Shown here piece after piece: positions 1 through 7,387 of a stretch of DNA of 32,685 nt. The DNA is from Actinomadura sp. KC216 (GTDB taxonomy: Bacteria > Actinomycetota > Actinomycetes > Streptosporangiales > Streptosporangiaceae): NCBI RefSeq assembly GCF_004348535.1, contig NZ_SMJX01000070.1, positions 1-32,685 on the forward strand. Direction: 5' to 3'. Position 1 is the first letter of the stretch, and each line of letters opens with the position of its first letter. The notes under the pieces were generated by a model. It worked only from the letters and a program-made list of their open reading frames with translations. It made no database searches and was not told the origin of the DNA. The translations under genes were made by a program, and so were the position numbers.

Positions 1-3
1 CAT
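1..3 (-). CDS. Start codon of a gene running off the left edge (product unknown)
   Basis: The first three bases are CAT, which is ATG on the minus strand. Directly upstream of it on that strand is a purine-rich GGGGAGGAGGA stretch (positions 4-14), an excellent ribosome binding site. This implies a minus-strand gene beginning here and leaving the window, divergent from the SWIM gene at 575. Only the initiator codon is visible, so nothing can be said about the product. Confidence 0.5.
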
Positions 4-14
4 TCCTCCTCCCC
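4..14 (-). promoter_or_regulatory. Strong Shine-Dalgarno for the left-edge gene
   Basis: Read on the minus strand, this is GGGGAGGAGGA immediately before an ATG. It is the main evidence that a gene starts at position 3. Confidence 0.5.
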
Positions 15-82
15 GACCCCTGGACGAGCCATAACACCTTCACCACAACCCCAGCCGGGCCCACGGGTCGTGCGGCCGGAGG

Positions 83-540
83 GCGCCCAGCGCCCGGAGG
101 TCGCACGGCCCGACGACGCAGGCGACCGCAGCGACGCCGCACACGCCCATCACCGGCACGACAGACCGCAACGGCGGCGTGAGGATCGCCTGCGTCGCGA
201 CGGGGGTTCCAGGGGGTCGCCCCCCTGGGCAAACACAGCGCCCAGCGCCCGGAGGTCGCACGGCCCGACGACGCAGGCGACCGCAGCGACGCCGCACACG
301 CCCATCACCGGCACGACAGACCGCAACGGCGGCGAGAGGATCGCCTGCGTCGCGACGGGGGTTCCAGGGGGTCGCCCCCCTGGGCAAACACAGCGCCCAG
401 CGCCCGGAGGTCGCACGGCCCGACGACGCAGGCGACCGCAGCGACGCCGCACACACCCGTCACAGGCACGACAGACCGCAACGGCGGCGTGAGGATCGCC
501 TGCGTCGCGACGGGGGTTCCAGGGGGTCGCCCCCCTGGGC
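83..540. repeat. Three head-to-tail copies of a 155-bp foldback repeat
   Basis: Copies begin at 83, 238 and 393, an exact 155-bp spacing. The third stops after 148 bp at position 540. Differences are few: GCGTGAGG versus GCGAGAGG at 176 and 331, and a few changes in copy 3 near 453-465. Each unit holds an 11-bp inverted repeat, GACGCAGGCGA (115-125 in copy 1) with TCGCCTGCGTC (186-196), and an 8-bp hairpin, CCAGGGGG (209-216) with CCCCCTGG (221-228). The unit length is not a multiple of three, so successive copies are read in different frames, which argues against coding. Apart from this array and the start codon at the left edge, I see no gene in 1-574. The function is unknown; it may be a structured intergenic element or a terminator array between divergent genes. 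Confidence 0.9.
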
Positions 541-568
541 TGAAACTGTCGGTACGCGGCTCTACTTT
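540..568 (+). promoter_or_regulatory. Probable leaderless promoter of the SWIM gene
   Basis: A -35-like CTGAAA (540-545) is separated by 17 bp from a -10-like TACTTT (563-568). The predicted transcription start falls on or next to the ATG at 575. No Shine-Dalgarno sequence precedes this ATG (TTCTCGGC), consistent with leaderless translation, which is common in actinobacteria. The call rests on sequence only. Confidence 0.5.
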
Positions 569-574
569 CTCGGC

Positions 575-1954
575 ATGGCTAGCAGCAGCGTGGCGGCAGG
601 GGCCGCACAGGCGTACACGTACACGCGGCCGTCCGGGCTGGACGGCGCGCTTTTGGGCCTGTCGACGTCCGGCGGGACGACCGCCAGCGGGCCGCAACCG
701 CATCCGCATTTCTTCAGCGGCGTGCTCACGCAGGCGGCGCCCGCCGCGGCGGGGCTGCTGGCGCTGGCGGACGTCGCGCAGACCCGCTACCACCAGCCGC
801 GTCCCACCTCGTTCCGCGACCCCGTCGTCACCTGCAACGGCGACCGGCTGCGGATGGAGTCGTTCTCGGCCTGCGGCGGCGTGTACGCCCGGCTGGACGT
901 GCTGGAGCCCGCGATGGACGGCGACGTGCACGAGCGCGGCACCACGAACGTGGACGTGAACGGCCCGCTGCGCGAGGCCCTGGCCCGGGTGGGCGGGTCC
1001 GATCCGCTGCATCTGGCGGTCGGCGCGGAGGAGCTGGCCGTGACCACGATGGACGGCGCCGTCGTGGAGAAGAAGGTGCCGCTGCCCGACCGGTGGCTGC
1101 GGGGGTTCGCCGAGGTCCAGGTCATCACGGCCGGGTTCGACCTGCGCGCCGAGCTGAAGGCCGCGGACGCGGTGCGGTTCATGCGCTCGATGCCGCGCAG
1201 GCAGCGCGAGGCGCTGTGGGCCGCGCCCGCCGGGCGGACGCTGCGGCTCGTGCAACGTCCCGCCGCCGGCGCCGTGTGCCTGGCCGGGCCGGACCGGCTG
1301 CGGACGATGATGCCGCTGCTCCGTTTCGCGCAGGCGCTGCGGGTGTACGGGCCGTCCATCGCCGATGGCAACGGTCCTGTGTCGAGTGTCTGGGAGCTGG
1401 AGCTGCCCGGGATGCGGTACGTCCTGACGCTGTCTCCCCAGCATTCGCGCGGCTTCTCCGGTGAGGGCGCCGTGCTGGACGCCCTCTCGACCGACGAGGC
1501 CGCCGGGGACGCCGACCTGCTCGGCGCGCTGCTGTCGTTCGAGCCGCGCGTCGAGCCCGATCTGCTGGCCGAGCGGTCCGGCCTCAGCCTGGCGCGGACG
1601 AAGGCGGCGCTGACGCAACTGGGGACGTCCGGACGGGTGGGCTTCGACGCGGCAGAGGCCGCGTTCTTCCACCGTGAGCTTCCCTACGACCCCGCCCGCG
1701 TGGCCGACCTCAATCCCCGGCTGCGCTCCGCGCGCGCTCTCGTCGACGAGGGCGCCGTGCGGTTCACGGCCGATGACGCGGCGGTCGTCCTGAGCAATGG
1801 CGGCGAGCGGCACGTCCGCTTCGAGGCGGACCGGGTGACGTGCACGTGCCCGTGGTGGTTCGACCATCGGGGTGAGCGCGGGCCGTGCAAGCACGTCCTG
1901 GCGGCGCGCATCGTCCGCCGCGACGCCGAGGCGGCCGTGGAGGCCGCTCGATGA
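575..1954 (+). CDS. SWIM zinc-finger protein (459 aa)
   Basis: A SWIM zinc finger lies at the C-terminus, with ligands Cys423, Cys425, Cys438 and His440 (CTC...CKH). SWIM fingers bind zinc and usually mediate DNA or protein contacts. The preceding 400 residues are mostly alpha/beta with no enzyme motif I recognise. A winged-helix-like stretch around residues 310-350 (a LLAERSGLSLARTKAAL segment) could be a DNA-binding helix pair. I chose the ATG at 575 because it follows a good -10/-35 pair and because upstream in-frame starts would read through the 155-bp repeat. The stop overlaps the next ATG (ATGA at 1951-1954), so the two genes are translationally coupled and probably act together. SWIM proteins of this type commonly neighbour DUF6493 proteins in actinomycetes (family knowledge). 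The role is unknown. Confidence 0.85.
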   Translation: MASSSVAAGAAQAYTYTRPSGLDGALLGLSTSGGTTASGPQPHPHFFSGVLTQAAPAAAGLLALADVAQTRYHQPRPTSFRDPVVTCNGDRLRMESFSACGGVYARLDVLEPAMDGDVHERGTTNVDVNGPLREALARVGGSDPLHLAVGAEELAVTTMDGAVVEKKVPLPDRWLRGFAEVQVITAGFDLRAELKAADAVRFMRSMPRRQREALWAAPAGRTLRLVQRPAAGAVCLAGPDRLRTMMPLLRFAQALRVYGPSIADGNGPVSSVWELELPGMRYVLTLSPQHSRGFSGEGAVLDALSTDEAAGDADLLGALLSFEPRVEPDLLAERSGLSLARTKAALTQLGTSGRVGFDAAEAAFFHRELPYDPARVADLNPRLRSARALVDEGAVRFTADDAAVVLSNGGERHVRFEADRVTCTCPWWFDHRGERGPCKHVLAARIVRRDAEAAVEAAR

Positions 1955-4650
1955 GCGCGTGGGACGGCGTCAAGGAGGCCATCCGGTCCGGTGCCCTGGA
2001 GCGGACGGCGCGGCTGGTGTCCGAGCTGGACGAGCCCGCTCGGCGGGCCGTGGCCAAGGAGTTGCCGGGCGCGTTGAAGGAGCTCCGCGCGGCGTCGGAG
2101 CACGGGTTCCTGCCGCCGCGGGTCGCGCAGGCGCTGCTGCTGGCCGGTGCGGGCACGATCGGCGGCGCCGCCGCCGCTGCCGCCTGGATGTGCCGGGCGG
2201 ACCTGCGGCCCTGGTGGGACGAGGACGTGTACTGCCCGATGCTGTGCGACCTCACGTCCATCCGCCCGGACGGGTGGCGCGCCGAGGTCGCGCACCGGAT
2301 CGCCGCGCGGCTGAAGCCCTCCGAGCAGTTCTGGACCCTCTGGCACATCGCGGCCGCGCTCGCCAGGTCCGCCGGCGCCGCCCCGGTGTCCGACGGCTTC
2401 GTGGTCGGGTGGGTCGCGGAGGGCGGCAGCGCGCGCAGGCTCGCCGAGGACCCGTTCCTGGACGCGCTCGTCCCCCGGCTCTTCGAGGCGGACGGTGTGG
2501 GCGCGGCACTCGCCTTCGACGCGGCGAGAACCCAGCCGGACGAGACCCGCAAGGGCGCCTGGGCCGCCGCGCTCGCCGATCTGGCGCACGCCGGACGGCT
2601 CGACCGCACGGCCCTCCTGGACGGCTGCATCAGCCGTTTCCTGCGTGGTGGCACCGCCCACAACCTCCGCTGGTTCGTCGGGCTGCACGAGGAACTCCGG
2701 CCCACCGGCGAGGAGGCGGCGGCTCGCGTGCGCGACTACGTCCGGCTCCTGCCGGTCGCGCCGCCGACCGTCGCGGACGCGGCGCTGCGGCAGGTGCGCC
2801 GGGCCGACGACCTGGAGCGCCTCGACGACGCGCTCTTCGAGGAGGCCGCGGACGCGCTGCTGTTCCGCCCGGAGAAGAAGCTGGTCCGGGCCGCGCTCAC
2901 CTGGCTCGACCGGACGGCCCGCGCCCGCGGCCGGGTCGACGCGACGCTGCGCGCCGTCCCGGCGGTCTTCGCCTCCGAGTCGCTCGATCTGCGCGAACGG
3001 GCCGTGAAGATCGCGGTGAAGCACGCGTCCCTGGCGAGCGACGGCGTCCGCGCGGAGGTCAGGGACGCCGCCGCCGACCTCCCGGCCGACCTGCGCCAGG
3101 CGGTCGCCGCCGCGTTCGGGGAGGTCGCGGAGGCCGCCCCTGAGCCCGTGCCGCTTGCCGCCCCGCCCCCCTTCACGCCCCGCGAGGCGCCCGCCCCGAT
3201 CGGGTCCCTCACCGAACTGGGCTCGGAGTTCCTCGACTGCATCGCCGCCGGACAGAGGTGGCAAGCGACCGAACGCTTCCTAGGCGCGCTCGTCGAGTTC
3301 GCCTACCGCGACCTCGACGGGACCAGGAAGGCGCTGCAAGAGGTCTGCTCCGACCGTGCGCCATGGCTTCTGCAACGTTTGTCGCATTCGCATGCGCGCG
3401 CCTACGTCCGGGGAAGCTGGGTCGAGTTCCCGGTGCGGAAGCTCCTGCTCCCGGACGACACCCCGGCCCAGGTGGCCAAGATGCGCGCCGCGTTCGTCAA
3501 GGGCAGGACCCGGCTCTTCAGGAGCCGGTTCCTGCCGCCGATAGAGCGGTTCCTCGCCTGGCGGCGGCACGAGATCGTGTCCGTCCTTAGCACGGTGCCC
3601 GTGCTGCTCGCGACGCCGACCGAGGGCAGCGGGCAGATCGACCCCGGCGTCCTGGTCGCCCGGCTCGAACGGCTGGAGGAGGCGGGCGCCGAGCCGGGCC
3701 GGGCCGATCTGGCGCAGGCCATGCTCCGCGTGCCCCGCGAGATCGACCCGGCCGCGGTGGCGCGGGCGAAGGGGCTGGCGTCCGATGCGGGCCGGGCGGT
3801 CGCGTCCTGGCTGGCCACCGGCGGTCTCGCCGACCCGGGCGTCGAGTGCACGTTCCCCCGCGGGCCCATCACGTCCTTCGGCGAGCACGGCCTCCCGCAC
3901 CCGGCCTACGTCATGGCCACCGTGGACGTGCCCGGCCGCTCCGACGTCGCCCGCATCTGCGCCATCTCCAAGGACGCCTGGACGGACCATGAAGGCTCGA
4001 TCTACAACGCCTTCACCGGGTACTGGCCGTCGGTGATGCCGTCCCACCGGGAGGTCGCCGCCGCGCACCTGCTCCCCTGCTTCGCCGGCACCGAGGACGT
4101 GGGCTGGGGCCAGGGCACCGTCATGCTCGACCTCGCCGAGGCCGACGGGCCCGCGGGAACCGCCACCGGCACGCTCCTCGCCTGCGCGCTGGCGAACAAG
4201 GAGCAGCACGAGCGCGCCACCGCCGTCGAGGCGTTCCTCGCCCTCCTGGGCCGGGGCCACCTCCCCGCGGCCGAGACGGGCACGGCGCTCGGCAGGCTCG
4301 CCGCCGCCGGGGCCGTCACCGTCTCGCGCACCGTGAAGTCCCTCGCGGACGCCGCCGACGCGGGCGCGCACGCCGAGGTGTGGACGGTGCTGGCCGCCGC
4401 CCTCCCGCACGTCCTCCCCGCGCCGGGCGTGCGGGCCCCGGCCGGGCTGCCCGACCTGCTCGCGCTGGCCACCCGTACCGCCGAGGTCACCGGCGCGAGG
4501 GGCGCGATCCCGGCCGTCGCGGAGGTGGCGTCCCGCGGCGGGTCCAGCCGCCTGGTGAAGGAGTCCGCCCGCCTCCACCGCACCGTCCTCCAGCCCCCAC
4601 CCACCGCCATTCAACGGACGAGCTCCGCTCGACGGTCCCTCGCATCCTAA
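1951..4650 (+). CDS. DUF6493-type large helical protein (899 aa), partner of the SWIM protein
   Basis: The start ATG overlaps the SWIM gene's TGA. The protein is long, Ala/Leu/Arg-rich and almost entirely helical, with repeated short helical pairs suggesting a HEAT-like solenoid. A more distinctive conserved-looking block lies near residues 630-720, around FPRGPITSFG and TGYWPSVMPSHREVAAAHLLP. There is no signal peptide, membrane segment or nucleotide-binding motif. The length and the SWIM neighbour match actinobacterial DUF6493 proteins as I recall them; the family name is from memory. It probably acts as a scaffold or effector with the SWIM protein. The last 25 residues are low-complexity (Pro/Ser/Arg) and may be poorly conserved. 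The function is unknown. Confidence 0.75.
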   Translation: MSAWDGVKEAIRSGALERTARLVSELDEPARRAVAKELPGALKELRAASEHGFLPPRVAQALLLAGAGTIGGAAAAAAWMCRADLRPWWDEDVYCPMLCDLTSIRPDGWRAEVAHRIAARLKPSEQFWTLWHIAAALARSAGAAPVSDGFVVGWVAEGGSARRLAEDPFLDALVPRLFEADGVGAALAFDAARTQPDETRKGAWAAALADLAHAGRLDRTALLDGCISRFLRGGTAHNLRWFVGLHEELRPTGEEAAARVRDYVRLLPVAPPTVADAALRQVRRADDLERLDDALFEEAADALLFRPEKKLVRAALTWLDRTARARGRVDATLRAVPAVFASESLDLRERAVKIAVKHASLASDGVRAEVRDAAADLPADLRQAVAAAFGEVAEAAPEPVPLAAPPPFTPREAPAPIGSLTELGSEFLDCIAAGQRWQATERFLGALVEFAYRDLDGTRKALQEVCSDRAPWLLQRLSHSHARAYVRGSWVEFPVRKLLLPDDTPAQVAKMRAAFVKGRTRLFRSRFLPPIERFLAWRRHEIVSVLSTVPVLLATPTEGSGQIDPGVLVARLERLEEAGAEPGRADLAQAMLRVPREIDPAAVARAKGLASDAGRAVASWLATGGLADPGVECTFPRGPITSFGEHGLPHPAYVMATVDVPGRSDVARICAISKDAWTDHEGSIYNAFTGYWPSVMPSHREVAAAHLLPCFAGTEDVGWGQGTVMLDLAEADGPAGTATGTLLACALANKEQHERATAVEAFLALLGRGHLPAAETGTALGRLAAAGAVTVSRTVKSLADAADAGAHAEVWTVLAAALPHVLPAPGVRAPAGLPDLLALATRTAEVTGARGAIPAVAEVASRGGSSRLVKESARLHRTVLQPPPTAIQRTSSARRSLAS

Positions 4651-4670
4651 AGCGCCTCCCCGGTGTTCTT

Positions 4671-4676
4671 AGGAGG
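4671..4676 (+). promoter_or_regulatory. AGGAGG Shine-Dalgarno deciding the upstream start of the alkyltransferase
   Basis: AGGAGG lies four bases before the ATG at 4681. A second candidate, AAGGAG (4725-4730), lies ten bases before the in-frame ATG at 4741. Either start could be used. Confidence 0.5.
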
Positions 4677-4680
4677 AGAC

Positions 4681-5283
4681 ATGAGCCGGATGACGGACCC
4701 GCGTGGGACGCTGGACGCGGCGGGAAGGAGCGCTGAAACGATGACCGAGACCCTCGCGTTCGGCACGGTCGACACCGTGCTCGGACGCCTCCTCGTCGCC
4801 GAGACCGAGACGGGGGTGGTGTCGCTGCACTTCCGCGACACGCCCGCCGCCCGCGCCCGCACCGCCAAGGCGGCCGGTCTACCGGTCGTGGACGCCCCGG
4901 ACCGCCTGGCCCCGGCGCTGTCGGCGCTGCGCGACTACTTCGCCGGCGACCTGAAGCGCTTCGAGGTGCCGATCGACTGGCGGCTGACGTCGGACGTGCA
5001 GCGGCAGGTCCTCTCGACGCTGTACGAGTCCGTCCCGTACGGGCGGGTCGTCACCTACGGCGAGTTGGGCGACCGCAGCGGTACGGGCGTCCACGCGCAG
5101 GTCATCGGGCAGGTGATGGGGAGCAACCCGATCCCGCTGATCGTGCCGTGCCACCGCGTCGTCGCCTCGAACGGGCTCGGCGGCTACAGCGGCGGCTCGG
5201 GCGTCGAGGTCAAGCGCTGGCTGCTGACGATGGAGGGCGCGCTGCCCGCCACCCTCGACTGGGACATCACCCGCGCGCCCTGA
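4681..5283 (+). CDS. ogt: Methylated-DNA--protein-cysteine S-methyltransferase (Ogt/MGMT family)
   Basis: It repairs O6-alkylguanine and O4-alkylthymine by transferring the alkyl group irreversibly to its own cysteine. The acceptor motif PCHRV is present (Cys137 counted from the 4741 start). It is followed by the GLGGYSGG loop and preceded by the helix-turn-helix region (VPYGRVVTYGELG) typical of the C-terminal DNA-binding domain. From 4681 the product is 200 aa; from 4741 it is 180 aa, closer to the usual Ogt length, because the family core begins at FGTVDTVLGRLLVAET. The gene follows the DUF6493 gene by 30 bp in the same direction but has its own ribosome binding site. It converges on the SDR gene. 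The family call is secure; the start is not. Confidence 0.93.
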   Translation: MSRMTDPRGTLDAAGRSAETMTETLAFGTVDTVLGRLLVAETETGVVSLHFRDTPAARARTAKAAGLPVVDAPDRLAPALSALRDYFAGDLKRFEVPIDWRLTSDVQRQVLSTLYESVPYGRVVTYGELGDRSGTGVHAQVIGQVMGSNPIPLIVPCHRVVASNGLGGYSGGSGVEVKRWLLTMEGALPATLDWDITRAP

Positions 5284-5329
5284 GGCGGCCGACCGGGGCG
5301 TCCGTTCCTGAGCGCGGGTGTAGGTGCTC

Positions 5330-6244
5330 CTAAGCGCGCGCGGGCGCGTAGCTGACGGACGTGAGGTCTTCAGAGACCTGCCAGAGACGCTCGCCCAGAC
5401 CCGGACGGTCCGCGTGCGGCGGCGTGACCACCTTGGCCGGTGCGCCCCGGTACTGGAGCAGGCGGGGGCCGTAGCAGGCGCCTCCCCGGACGTCCAGGGC
5501 CGTCGCGGCGTAGAGGGACGGCAGCGCGCCCGCGGCGGCCGACTGCGCCACCAGCGCGTTGCCGAGGCCGAAGGCGCGCTCCATGAGCGTGCTGCCCTGC
5601 ATCTTGGGCCCGGTCTGCTGGAGGTTGGTGGCGGCGTAGCCGGGATGGGCGGCGACGCTCGTCAGCTCCCGGACGCGCCGGTCGAGTTCCTTGGCGAAGA
5701 CCAGGTTCGCGAGCTTCGACTGGCTGTAGGCGGCCCACTTGCGGTAGCGGCGCTCGCCGTGCAGGTCGTCGAAGCGCAGGCGGCCCGTCCAGGCGAAGCC
5801 GGACGTCAGCGTCACGACGCGGGGCGCTGGGGCGGCGCGCAGCGCGTCCAGGAGCAGCCCGGTGAGCGCGAAGTGGCCGAGATGGTTGGTGCCGAACTGC
5901 ATCTCGAACCCGTCGGCGGTGGTGCGGCGCGGGAGGGCCATGACCCCGGCGTTGTTGACGAGGACGTCGAGGGGCGCGTCGCCGTGCCGGCCGGCGAACG
6001 TCCGGACCGACGACAGGTCGGCCAGGTCGAGCTGCCCGAGGGCGACGTCGGCGCCGGGGACGGCGGCCTTGATCCGGTCGGCGGCGGCCTGCCCGCGCTC
6101 GGCGCTGCGGCAGGCCAGCACGACGGACGCGCCGCGCCGCGCGAGCTCCAGCGCGGTGTGGTGGCCGAGGCCGCTGTTGGCGCCGGTGACGATCGCCCGC
6201 CGGCCGCTCAGATCGGGGATGTCGCCGGCCGTCCATCCGCCCAT
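5330..6244 (-). CDS. SDR-family oxidoreductase (retinol dehydrogenase / protochlorophyllide reductase-like), 304 aa
   Basis: This is a classical short-chain dehydrogenase with a Rossmann fold. It has the cofactor motif TGANSGLG (residues 20-27), NNAG (97-100), Asn120, catalytic Ser148, and Tyr173/Lys177 in YSQSK. An Arg in the ACRS segment (about residue 46) after beta-2 favours NADPH. It is longer than a 250-aa classical SDR, as in the retinol-dehydrogenase/WWOX-like branch whose members act on varied carbonyls; the substrate cannot be told. The start ATG follows GGAGGT with good spacing. It looks monocistronic, separated from the upstream glutathione peroxidase gene by a hairpin. It converges with ogt across a 46-bp gap in which I see no clear terminator. 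Confidence 0.93.
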   Translation of the reverse strand: MGGWTAGDIPDLSGRRAIVTGANSGLGHHTALELARRGASVVLACRSAERGQAAADRIKAAVPGADVALGQLDLADLSSVRTFAGRHGDAPLDVLVNNAGVMALPRRTTADGFEMQFGTNHLGHFALTGLLLDALRAAPAPRVVTLTSGFAWTGRLRFDDLHGERRYRKWAAYSQSKLANLVFAKELDRRVRELTSVAAHPGYAATNLQQTGPKMQGSTLMERAFGLGNALVAQSAAAGALPSLYAATALDVRGGACYGPRLLQYRGAPAKVVTPPHADRPGLGERLWQVSEDLTSVSYAPARA

Positions 6245-6263
6245 GGGGCACCTCCCACGTCAT

Positions 6264-6311
6264 ATCGCGACTTCACAAGTTAGACGCGTCCCCTAATAGA
6301 GGACAAGGGCG
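6264..6311 (-). promoter_or_regulatory. Candidate SDR promoter with embedded palindrome
   Basis: On the minus strand there is a TTGTCC -35-like hexamer, an 18-bp gap and a TAACTT -10-like hexamer ahead of the SDR start. The palindrome ACTT-CAC-AAGT (6270-6280) overlaps the -10 and could be a repressor site. The evidence is weak. Confidence 0.3.
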
Positions 6312-6360
6312 GCTCGATGTGGCGCGGTTCACAGCCACACTCGCACCGGGCGCGCGACAG

Positions 6361-6391
6361 GACGCGCCCCTCCAGCGCGAAGGGGCGCGTC
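6361..6391 (-). terminator. Hairpin terminator downstream of the glutathione peroxidase gene
   Basis: A perfect 10-bp stem, GACGCGCCCC (6361-6370) with GGGGCGCGTC (6382-6391), has an 11-base loop and lies 28 bp past the peroxidase stop. There is no long T tract, as is usual for actinomycete I-shaped terminators. It isolates the SDR gene. Confidence 0.7.
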
Positions 6392-6419
6392 CGGTCTCGA
6401 GGGTCCGGTCTCGCCGGTT

Positions 6420-6908
6420 TCAGGCGGGGAGGTTCTTTTCGATGGCGGCGACGACCTCGGCGGACTCGGGTTCGGTCTGGGGCGCGAAGCGCGCGGCGAC
6501 CGTGCCGTCCGGGCCGATGAGGAACTTCTCGAAGTTCCAGCGGATGTCGCCGGTGTGGCCCTCGGCGTCGGGCGTGCCGACCAGGCCCTGGTACAGCGGG
6601 TGCCGCCCGTCGCCGTTGACCTCGACCTTCTCGGTCAGCGGGAACGTGACCCCGTAGGTCGTCGAGCAGAACTCCGCGATCTCGTCGGGGGTGCCGGGCT
6701 CCTGGCCCATGAACTGGTTGCAGGGCACCCCGAGGACGGTGAAGCCGCGTCCGGCGAACCGCTCCTGCAGCCGCTCCAGCCCGGAGTACTGAGGGGTGAG
6801 GCCGCACTTGGAGGCGACGTTGACAATGAGCACGGCCTTGCCCCGGTACTGGCCGAGGTCGGCGGACCCGCCGCTCAGGCCGTCGATCTCTACGTCGAAG
6901 ACAGACAT
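6420..6908 (-). CDS. Glutathione peroxidase-family thiol peroxidase (162 aa)
   Basis: It reduces hydrogen peroxide and organic hydroperoxides. The family signature NVASKCGLTPQYSGLE carries the peroxidatic Cys35, a cysteine rather than selenocysteine. PCNQF (62-66) and the WNF triad region (Trp124, Asn125) complete the active site. Cys81, in an FCSTTYGVTFP segment, sits where thioredoxin-dependent family members keep the resolving cysteine. That, and the usual lack of glutathione in actinomycetes, suggests thioredoxin or a similar dithiol as reductant. The protein is cytosolic with no signal peptide. The start ATG has an AGGA-containing site upstream. It is probably monocistronic, with a hairpin downstream. 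Confidence 0.95.
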   Translation of the reverse strand: MSVFDVEIDGLSGGSADLGQYRGKAVLIVNVASKCGLTPQYSGLERLQERFAGRGFTVLGVPCNQFMGQEPGTPDEIAEFCSTTYGVTFPLTEKVEVNGDGRHPLYQGLVGTPDAEGHTGDIRWNFEKFLIGPDGTVAARFAPQTEPESAEVVAAIEKNLPA

Positions 6909-7012
6909 GAGGCCGATCCTAGGAGATCACTCCCGGCGACCGGCCGTCCCACCTACGTACCCGCCTACGCGCGCGTGTCCGTTCTACGCGAGTGTGTCCG
7001 CCCGCTGTACGC

Positions 7013-7171
7013 CTAGGTGCCCAAGGCGTTCACGAAGGCGGCGAGCTGGTTGCCCGCGTTGCCCAGCTGGCTGAAGGCGTTGTTGACCACCGCCGCCGCG
7101 TCCGTGGGGGAGCTCAGCAAGTAGAAGACAACGAAGGCGATGGCAATATAGCGCGCGTTCTTCTTCAACAT
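7013..7171 (-). CDS. 52-aa single-pass membrane miniprotein A
   Basis: The product starts MLKKNARYIA and ends FVNALGT. It has a short Lys/Arg N-terminus, a hydrophobic helix at about residues 8-20 (IAIAFVVFYLLS), a Ser-Pro break, then an amphipathic helix with VNNAFSQLG. The upstream in-frame ATG at 7207 would only add a Cys/Arg-rich leader; the ATG at 7171 aligns exactly with the paralogue at 7388-7546. The two align end to end without gaps, with 23 of 52 residues identical by my count. I do not recognise the family. A helix plus amphipathic tail suggests a small membrane-associated structural or regulatory protein. Confidence 0.7.
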   Translation of the reverse strand: MLKKNARYIAIAFVVFYLLSSPTDAAAVVNNAFSQLGNAGNQLAAFVNALGT

Positions 7172-7300
7172 CCGTACGCCGTCCCTGGTTGTAGCGCAAC
7201 GACACAACTGACCCGATCACATTGTGCCCAGGCGCGTCTGCCCGCAAAGCGCGATTTTACTTGACGCAGGGGCCACGCCTTGCTGCCCGCGCGCGAAGAA

Positions 7301-7326
7301 GCCCCGTGCCATCGGGGACACGGGGC
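7301..7326 (-). terminator. Intrinsic terminator of the second miniprotein gene
   Basis: The stem GCCCCGTG (7301-7308) with CACGGGGC (7319-7326) is followed on the minus strand by TTCTTC. It lies 62 bp downstream of the stop at 7388. It suggests the two paralogous small genes are transcribed separately. Confidence 0.7.
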
Positions 7327-7387
7327 CTCGACCGCCGTTACCGGGGGGTGTGGAGGATCGTCCCCGCGGTGGACCCGAGCGGGTCCG

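Noticed and set aside
70..492. Arg/Pro-rich ORFs inside the 155-bp repeats
   Set aside because: They are readings of one repeat in shifting frames, with no ribosome site.
83..540. CRISPR array at the left end
   Set aside because: The units abut with no unique spacers and are far longer than CRISPR repeats.
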